Positions 56,232 through 61,881 of a stretch of DNA of 61,881 nucleotides are shown here, piece by piece. Source of the DNA: Planctomycetota bacterium (GTDB lineage Bacteria; Planctomycetota; UBA8108; UBA1146); the NCBI GenBank assembly GCA_014240375.1, contig JAAZXB010000015.1:10709-72589 (forward strand), in the 5' to 3' direction. Numbering within the stretch: the stretch's first letter is position 1; each line of letters starts with the position of its first letter. The notes beneath the pieces were generated by a model, which worked only from the letters and a program-made list of their open reading frames with translations, was not told the DNA's origin and ran no database searches. The translations under genes were made by a program, and so were the position numbers.

Positions 56232-58006
56232 AGGGGAAGAACAAAGTCAGTCGATTCAGGCAACGGTTACTACCCACACTTTTGCTGGGAGTATTACTGC
56301 TGGGCTGGTGGCTGGCACCCACAGGATGGTTCGAACGATATCCTCAAGATCTTCCAGCTATTTCCAGAAGCGGAATGGATACGGCGGTGGAGAGGCGTCT
56401 CGATCTACTGTTGAACAGTTTACAGCAACAGCCGGAGGCCGCCCGAGCTTGGGGAGATGTGGCGATCCTGCTCGACCTTCATCAGCAAGCGGGACCGGCG
56501 CTGGAGTGTTATCGCAAGGCGATGGAGCTCGATCCGGCCGAGGTGCGATGGCCCTATCTCGGCGGCATCTGTGCCAGTCTCGGAGATAGCGACGAAGCGT
56601 TTCGCCTGTTCGAGGTGGCGGCAATGCTGATCCAGCACGCGCCCCTTTCGATCCGGCAGGGGCAGATCTATCTGCAGCGTGGTGAGTTTGATCGAGCCGA
56701 GCAGTTGTTTCGCACTGCGCTCTCCATCGATGACCAGTTGATCCAGGGGCATCTGGGGCTGGCTCGATGTGCCCTGGTCGCCTCCGATCTGGATGCAGCG
56801 GGGGCTCACCTCGATCGTTGCGAACAACTTCAGCCAGAGGCGGGGGAGGTGGCCAGTGCCCGTGCCCACTGGTGGCGATTGACAGGAGATGTGCAACAAG
56901 CGCAACAGCAACTCGAGGCCGCCACTGCGCGAGCTCCGCGAGAACCTCTTCCCGATTCGCTGCGCCAACAAGCGGTGATGGAGCAGGGAGTGGGGCCACA
57001 ATGGCTGCGTGAGCGAAGTCGCCGACTGCTGGCAGCGGGGGATTCACAGGGTGCCATCGATCTGTGGCAGCAGGCGGTCCTCGATGATCCACAGGATGCC
57101 GCGTCACGAATGGGACTGGGACGAGTGGCTCAACAGCAGAAGAAGCCACTTCTGGCGCTGCAGGAATTTGCCGAAGCGGCACGCCTCGATCCTGACCTGG
57201 TCGAGGCCCATATCGCTCTGGGTGTGTTGCGGATGCGTCGCGGTGATGCTGCTGGTGCGGAGAAAGCCCTTCGCCAGGGATTGGCCCTCGATTCGGCATC
57301 GCACGAGATCTTGACCAACCTTGGGGCGTTGATGATGACCACCGGAAGGGGCGCCGAGGGGGTTCAATTCCTCCAGCGGGCTTGCGAAGTCGCACCGGAT
57401 GACGCGGATGTGCGATTCAACCTGGCGATGGCACATCGAGCGTTAAAGGAGTGGTCTGCCGTGTGTATCGAACTGGAGTCGATGATGAAGATCGATGCCA
57501 ATCGACCGCGGGCTCGCTTCGAGTATGGCGTGGCGTTGGCAGAGCGGGGTCGATTCACCGAAGCTGCGGTGCAGTTTTCATGGCTTACAGAGCAGCAGCC
57601 ACAACGAGTGACGGGCTGGACCAATCTGACACGAGCCCTGGTTCGAGCGGAACTCCATGGGGAAGCCATCGCCTCACTTCGTAGAGCCCATCAAGAAATC
57701 CCGGGCAACTGGCGAATCGCCTCGGAACTGGCCTGGTTTCTGTGCACCTGTCCAGATGCGAGATGGAGAGATGGCATCGAAGCGAAACGGATCGCTGAAG
57801 TACTGTGCCAGCAGCAGGGGTCGACTTACCCCAGGTCCCTCGATGTCTGGGCCGCCAGTTTCGCCGAGTGCGGAGATTTCGAGAGTGCCATTGCCAAGGT
57901 GAACGAAGCGTTGCAGTACCTGAGTGACCACCCGGAACTGCCGCAGGATCCGCAACTGGAGATCCGGCTCGCAGGCTACCGGGAGCAGCAGCCGCACCGT
58001 TACTGA
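56228..58006 (+). CDS. Membrane-anchored TPR repeat protein
   Basis: 592 residues. An N-terminal membrane segment (LLPTLLLGVLLLGWWLAPTG) is followed by about twelve TPR units, e.g. AARAWGDVAILLDLHQQAGP, IRQGQIYLQRGEFDRAEQLF, AHIALGVLRMRRGDAAGAEK and EILTNLGALMMTTGRGAEGV. TPR arrays mediate protein binding. The gene overlaps the FG-GAP/ASPIC gene by 4 bp; this pairing of an ASPIC protein with a TPR protein is seen repeatedly in this type of genome and suggests one complex (inference). Confidence 0.9.
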   Translation: MKGKNKVSRFRQRLLPTLLLGVLLLGWWLAPTGWFERYPQDLPAISRSGMDTAVERRLDLLLNSLQQQPEAARAWGDVAILLDLHQQAGPALECYRKAMELDPAEVRWPYLGGICASLGDSDEAFRLFEVAAMLIQHAPLSIRQGQIYLQRGEFDRAEQLFRTALSIDDQLIQGHLGLARCALVASDLDAAGAHLDRCEQLQPEAGEVASARAHWWRLTGDVQQAQQQLEAATARAPREPLPDSLRQQAVMEQGVGPQWLRERSRRLLAAGDSQGAIDLWQQAVLDDPQDAASRMGLGRVAQQQKKPLLALQEFAEAARLDPDLVEAHIALGVLRMRRGDAAGAEKALRQGLALDSASHEILTNLGALMMTTGRGAEGVQFLQRACEVAPDDADVRFNLAMAHRALKEWSAVCIELESMMKIDANRPRARFEYGVALAERGRFTEAAVQFSWLTEQQPQRVTGWTNLTRALVRAELHGEAIASLRRAHQEIPGNWRIASELAWFLCTCPDARWRDGIEAKRIAEVLCQQQGSTYPRSLDVWAASFAECGDFESAIAKVNEALQYLSDHPELPQDPQLEIRLAGYREQQPHRY

Positions 58007-58220
58007 GTTTCCTGCTGAGTTTCCGACTGTGTATCTACTGGGATCCTGACCGTATTTCTCCACCTCCAGGAGCGTGACGGCAAGATCTCTGTCATCTGCC
58101 TCAACTCGACCGTTTCAGCCGATCCCCGGTTCGTCGGTCCGATCCCCAGTCATTTTCGGATTCCAACCTTGGAGTCAGAGTGAGGCTCCAACAGGGTTAA
58201 AAAAGAAGTCAGGAGCAGTC

Positions 58221-59126
58221 ATGACCAGTAGATACTCAACCCATGCGACAAGAACCGGGCGAGCCGCCGATAGAATCAGCGCGTTGGCGATCGCAGCTCT
58301 TCTGAGCTGTTTCTTCTTCGGCACGATGGTCGAAGCCGCCGATACCAGCACCAAGGTGGCGAAGCGTCCCGGCGGGAACGCCGCTTCTGCAAAGCCATCA
58401 GTCGGGAAAGATGTTACCGAATCATCGAGTGTGTTTCTCGGACCGATGCAGAAATCATCGGTCGTCAGGATCACCGACATGGAGAGCGGTCGATCTCAGC
58501 AGACCCGTACCGATTCCGACGGCCAGTACGCCATCGAGAAGGCGCTGGAAGACACCGTCATCCACGTATCCGCGCGTGGAAAGGTCTTCAATCTCAGGCT
58601 TGGGCGGATGGGAGATGAGCAAGTGCTACTCTCTGCCGTTGCGATGAGCCGATCGGGCGATGCTCCACCACAGGTCAACCTGCTCTCGACACTGGTGGCG
58701 GTGCGAGCCAATGCGCTGGCCGGGATGGCGTCGAGGGGTCCTTACGCGCGGATCGTCATGCCGTCCATCATCGAACAAGCAGAGCGCCAGGTGAATGACG
58801 CCCTGGCAGTGGCAATGCGCCGGATGCGCAGGGATGATGGACACCTCGCAACAGAGAAGGATGTACGTGACGTCGGCTCGATGGGCCAGGCGCAGGTGAT
58901 GCATGTCAGCCTGGTGGTGAGCGAAGCGGCCGCTGCGCGTGGGGCCAACGGCATGTCATCGCTACTGGATGATATGGCCAGAGACATCGCCACCCTCGGA
59001 AGGTTGCAGTCCTCGACGGTGCTGGAACTACGTGCCGCCGAGAACCAGATGAATGCCATCGGGATGCTGCGTATCTTGCAAGAGGAATACGATTTCGGAC
59101 AGGCGTGTGCGGTTCATTACCGCTGA
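58221..59126 (+). CDS. Secreted protein of unknown function with CarboxypepD_reg-like strand
   Basis: 301 residues from ATG 58221, with AGGAG five bases upstream; a longer frame from 58074 lacks support. The signal peptide is about residues 1-40 (LAIAALLSCFFFGTMVEAAD). The middle reads SSVVRITDMESGRSQQTRTD then SDGQYAIEKALEDTVIHVSA, recalling one carboxypeptidase-regulatory-like unit. The C-terminal half is helical and methionine-rich (MSSLLDDMARDIATLGRLQS). No enzyme motif is visible. A hairpin follows 51 bases after its stop, and then a minisatellite. Confidence 0.7.
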   Translation: MTSRYSTHATRTGRAADRISALAIAALLSCFFFGTMVEAADTSTKVAKRPGGNAASAKPSVGKDVTESSSVFLGPMQKSSVVRITDMESGRSQQTRTDSDGQYAIEKALEDTVIHVSARGKVFNLRLGRMGDEQVLLSAVAMSRSGDAPPQVNLLSTLVAVRANALAGMASRGPYARIVMPSIIEQAERQVNDALAVAMRRMRRDDGHLATEKDVRDVGSMGQAQVMHVSLVVSEAAAARGANGMSSLLDDMARDIATLGRLQSSTVLELRAAENQMNAIGMLRILQEEYDFGQACAVHYR

Positions 59127-59177
59127 GCAGCAGTGATCGGATCACTGTTGAAACCAAAGTTGACCTGAATCGAGGAT

Positions 59178-59207
59178 CTCCCCGGTCTCCATCGCGAGAC
59201 CGGGGAG
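59178..59207. terminator. Perfect 12-bp hairpin between convergent genes
   Basis: CTCCCCGGTCTC (59178-59189) pairs perfectly with GAGACCGGGGAG (59196-59207) around a six-base loop. There is no T-run on either strand, so it may end transcription only weakly or with Rho. It lies after the gene at 58221-59126. Confidence 0.6.
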
Positions 59208-59235
59208 ACTTCACTAATTACTCAGCGATCGTCAG

Positions 59236-59441
59236 CGATAGTGCCACCACGACAGTGCCACCACGACAGTGCCACCACGACAGTGCCACCACGACAGTGC
59301 CATCGACAGTGCCATTGACAGTGCCACCGCGACAGTGCTACCGCGACAGTGCTACCGCGACAGTGCCATCGACAGTGCCATCGACAGTGCCATCGACAGT
59401 GCCATTGACAGTGCAACTGCGACAGTGCAACTGCGACAGTG
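59236..59441. repeat. Minisatellite of 14/12-bp units, 16 copies
   Basis: The core GACAGTG (once GATAGTG) occurs 16 times at spacings of 14 or 12 bases. The 14-base units are GTGCCACCACGACA, GTGCTACCGCGACA and GTGCAACTGCGACA types, and the 12-base units are GTGCCATCGACA or GTGCCATTGACA. Blocks of like units are grouped (four 14s, then 12s, then mixed), which suggests repeated slippage. It lies between two convergent genes and encodes only low-complexity peptides, so I treat it as non-coding. Confidence 0.92.
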
Positions 59442-59453
59442 ACCGCGGCCGGT

Positions 59454-60893
59454 TCATGCAGGACCCATCGCAGTTTCCGGGTCATTCTCCTCGAATTTCC
59501 GTTCGAACCGCTCCTCCATCGCAGGGGCAAAGCGATTGGCGACATGCTGCTCGTACAGCTGCTCGTAACAGCTCTCCTCCAGCATACTCTTCAGTCCGCG
59601 GATACGATGGAGCAGGTGGTCACGATCGGATTCATCGAGGTGATTCACCGCGTACGACAGCAGGTTGCCCAGTGCGTGCATCATCAGCGCCGGATTCTGG
59701 ATCATGTGGATCCGTTCCAGCACATTGTCGAAGGCGACCCGCGTCGGCGGATCACTGCTGATGAAGAACCAGGTCTGCAGCAGCAGTGCCCGCGAGCGCA
59801 TCGGGAAGCAACCGCGGTCCCCCGCTTCCTCGATCAAACTACGAATGATCGCCCACGCCATCCGCAGGTCATCCTGGAACAGCGCGTAGGTTCCGAGGGC
59901 GATCTTGGTTTCGAGCAACCCCTCATGGCAAGGAGGATCGATACTGCGGAAGAAGTCGAGCGCCTGTCGCAATAATCGCTCGCCGTCTTCGTACCGCTCT
60001 TCCAGAGTCGCCAGCTCTCCTTCCCGGAGGTACTGGTAGCCCTGGAGGCGGGGGTAGTCCGATACAATCTTGTGCAGTAGTTGGCTGGATTTTGAAACTT
60101 CAGAATTTGCGCGATCCTTCAGTTTCCCATCGATAGCACATCGTGCAGCATTCAGATGAGAAGCCACCAGTTGAGCCGCTCCATGTTGGAAGCAGTCGCC
60201 CGGCTGTCCAATGTAGTTTCCCCACATGCTGAGTGCCTTTTCGAACTGGCCAGACTCTCTATATAGCTGAGCCAATCGAAATCGAATGGTGCTGGCAACG
60301 ATGAAGTCCAGTCCCGATGCATGGTGGAGTGAGCGGGTCAATTGTTGATGGGAAGCCTTGTAATCACCGGAGAAGAAGTGTGCGACACCTCTGGCACAAC
60401 CAAACAAAGAGTCTTGCCAGATGGAAAGAGCGCCGGTTGTGATGGATGAGTTCTCGTTGGCTTGACTGTTGAGGATTTCTTCAACAGCGGTGGGTAATCC
60501 AGAATTGCAAAGCCTCAGGCATTCGTGGAACAATGCGTATCCATGAAATGGCGAATGAACCGGTAAGTATGGAGAAACAAGGCGGCAATATGCAGATGAT
60601 TGCTGTGAAGTGATCGCTTCATAGTCGAGTCTTCGGATGAAAAATGCAGCGCCTAGTTCTCTTGCGGTCATGCTTGGGGTGAGTTGCGGATCCAGAAGGA
60701 TGTTCACGACACTTTCTGGAGAACTATTGAGACACATCTTCATCGTGTTGTGAAATTGCTCCGGGTTTGTGTAGCCGATTCGTTCAGCCAATCCTGGAAC
60801 TGCGTTTGAGATTTGCGTGTACCATTCAGTACGTGCAAATGCGATCCAGGCAGCATCTTGCTGGTCATCGGGCATCGGTGGTGCATAACTCAT
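59454..60893 (-). CDS. Helical repeat (TPR-like) protein, unknown function
   Basis: 479 residues from ATG 60893, which overlaps the stop of the upstream gene as ATGA; the frame is open for 135 more codons but they do not look like protein. Several TPR-like helical pairs occur (LAQLYRESGQFEKALSMWGN, EGELATLEERYEDGERLLRQ, ALGTYALFQDDLRMAWAIIR). There is no signal peptide or enzyme motif. Base composition is lower in GC around 60,060-60,850 than in its 3' part. Its end lies 12 bases from the minisatellite. Confidence 0.75.
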   Translation of the reverse strand: MSYAPPMPDDQQDAAWIAFARTEWYTQISNAVPGLAERIGYTNPEQFHNTMKMCLNSSPESVVNILLDPQLTPSMTARELGAAFFIRRLDYEAITSQQSSAYCRLVSPYLPVHSPFHGYALFHECLRLCNSGLPTAVEEILNSQANENSSITTGALSIWQDSLFGCARGVAHFFSGDYKASHQQLTRSLHHASGLDFIVASTIRFRLAQLYRESGQFEKALSMWGNYIGQPGDCFQHGAAQLVASHLNAARCAIDGKLKDRANSEVSKSSQLLHKIVSDYPRLQGYQYLREGELATLEERYEDGERLLRQALDFFRSIDPPCHEGLLETKIALGTYALFQDDLRMAWAIIRSLIEEAGDRGCFPMRSRALLLQTWFFISSDPPTRVAFDNVLERIHMIQNPALMMHALGNLLSYAVNHLDESDRDHLLHRIRGLKSMLEESCYEQLYEQHVANRFAPAMEERFERKFEENDPETAMGPA

Positions 60894-61591
60894 GGCTGCA
60901 CCTCCAGGTCGATGTAGCCCCCGACGGCGGTAGGCTGCCAGGAGATCTCGGTTCGCCAGTGGATAGAGATGCCGTTTGGAGGTTGTTCTCGACCTGTGAG
61001 GAGCAGGTGGACCCGATTCCCTTGCTGCCACCCCTTGAGCTGCTCGATGCGGGTGTCCGACTGTTCGAGCCACTGTCGCATCGGCAGCAACTCTGTCGGT
61101 GTTGCTCCCTCTTCCATCCAGTCGCACACCTGCAACAGCAGATCCAGCTCCTGAACCGACCCGATGATCGAATCCGATCGTCGAGAAGCAGTCGCCGGGT
61201 ATTCCTGCATGACAAAGGTATCCTCGGCCAGATCGGGTGGTGCCGTGTTCTCGAGGTGCAGGTATCCCCAGCGCGCAACAGTGCTGGAAGGGAGCCACGG
61301 TCCATTGCCCAGACTCAACGGTGCCGGATCCCCTTCGAGGCGAATCGCACCGAGGTAGATATCGGAGCCGTTGGCGCTGACCACCTTGCTGAAGCGTAAC
61401 CGTGTCACGTCATGTCGAGCCAACAGGTGCGGCACCAGGTAATCATCTCGCATCGCCCGGAGAGAATGGCCAAGGCACATCATCTCGGGAGCGGAGGTGA
61501 TTTCAGTATCGGTGGGACCGGGCGGGCCCTGTCCCCACGAAACAGCGGGCAAGAGCAACCAGCTGGCGATCAGAAGAAAAAAGACACGCAT
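60890..61591 (-). CDS. Secreted protein of unknown function
   Basis: 233 residues from ATG 61591, giving a signal peptide MRVFFLLIASWLLLPAVSWG with a likely cleavage after WGQG. The longer frame from 61675 puts a polar stretch before this and is rejected. The mature part includes MMCLGHSLRAMRDDYLVPHL, then SKVVSANGSDIYLGAIRLEG and the C-terminal beta-rich NGISIHWRTEISWQPTAVGG. I recognise no family. It overlaps the helical repeat gene by 4 bp, suggesting a secreted/cytoplasmic pair made together. Confidence 0.7.
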   Translation of the reverse strand: MRVFFLLIASWLLLPAVSWGQGPPGPTDTEITSAPEMMCLGHSLRAMRDDYLVPHLLARHDVTRLRFSKVVSANGSDIYLGAIRLEGDPAPLSLGNGPWLPSSTVARWGYLHLENTAPPDLAEDTFVMQEYPATASRRSDSIIGSVQELDLLLQVCDWMEEGATPTELLPMRQWLEQSDTRIEQLKGWQQGNRVHLLLTGREQPPNGISIHWRTEISWQPTAVGGYIDLEVQP

Positions 61592-61881
61592 GGAAAGAGA
61601 TCGGATACACGTGGCTCCCCGGACAGGGTTCCACGTATCGGACCTCATGCGGTCAGACGAAACGGTGCCACTCATGATGCACCTCCCGAGATGTAATGTG
61701 ACCAGAGCCCACGTGCAGATCGGTGAAGTTGATATCGAGAACCGATATCAAAACACCCGCTACAACTCCTCTTCCGGTCACGGTCCAGTGGCGGGCTGAA
61801 CCGGCGCCTCTCCCTCATGTAAAAAAGGAAAAGAACTCCCGACAGCGCCAACCTACACACTTCTTCTCCGGTGATTACAAG
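61592..61881. other. Upstream region at window edge, nothing recognised
   Basis: These 290 bases should contain the promoter of the leftward gene pair. I see no gene, repeat or terminator; short frames here have no ribosome site and no family similarity. Confidence 0.4.

Noticed and set aside
56358..57395. Minus-strand frame of 345 codons
   Set aside because: Antisense to the TPR gene; arginine/proline-rich shadow.
59236..59441. CRISPR array
   Set aside because: Units are 12-14 bp with no spacers and no cas genes nearby.
59222..59545. Minus-strand gene with WHCRWHCR repeats
   Set aside because: The peptide is only the translation of the minisatellite plus the end of the next gene.

Overview
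The window looks like a chromosomal segment from a Gram-negative, GC-rich bacterium, most likely a Planctomycetota-type lineage (inference). Support: a secreted esterase ending in the dockerin-like tail common in that group (GDSNGD...DLSDVV...LFS), several TPR, FG-GAP/ASPIC and carboxypeptidase-regulatory-like envelope proteins, a membrane Ser/Thr kinase, and an FHA-GAF-cyclase. No phage, integrase, insertion sequence or CRISPR array is visible.

Layout. 1-6.9 kb: a truncated hydantoinase/oxoprolinase gene, a TPR-SPOR lipoprotein, a membrane-anchored CarboxypepD_reg-like protein, a TolB-like lipoprotein, yjbQ and an MscS channel. 6.9-11.3 kb: a leftward three-gene operon with 4-bp overlaps encoding an XPB-type helicase, a helicase-associated protein and an unknown protein. 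11.7-22.4 kb: a leftward replication block, dnaA / 843-bp gap with DnaA boxes (likely oriC) / dnaN-dciA-gyrB-panB-panE-gyrA. 22.5-25.4 kb: tRNA-Ser(GCT), a FabZ-like dehydratase, a STAS/receiver-like/HATPase fusion and tRNA-Gly(GCC). 25.7-39.1 kb: mostly rightward housekeeping genes: tig-clpP-clpX, an extended bL31, prfA-prmC, murA-ffh, rpsP-trmD-rplS-yraN. The change of strand around 20-25 kb fits a bidirectional origin.

39-61.9 kb is more accessory: a secreted PHB-depolymerase-like esterase; proline dehydrogenase, a Nudix hydrolase, a membrane protein and a membrane-anchored peroxiredoxin whose active-site residue is an in-frame UGA followed by a good bacterial SECIS hairpin (a selenoprotein split by ordinary ORF calling); a membrane Ser/Thr kinase; a Tat-exported FAD oxidoreductase; a DUF1801 gene with a disturbed start; a gluzincin-like lipoprotein; a divergent PlsY coupled to a GNAT-aminotransferase V fusion; an FG-GAP/ASPIC lipoprotein plus TPR partner; and three unknown proteins around a 206-bp minisatellite.

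The strongest finding is the selenoprotein at 43674-44243. Next are the PlsY-like/GNAT-aminotransferase pair, the XPB operon with its unknown third gene, the anti-anti-sigma/anti-sigma fusion, and bL31 with an EAPAA-repeat tail. Short tandem repeats of 12-15 bp recur at five places. Many starts appear to be GTG or TTG with good Shine-Dalgarno sequences; where I moved a start, the reason is given.
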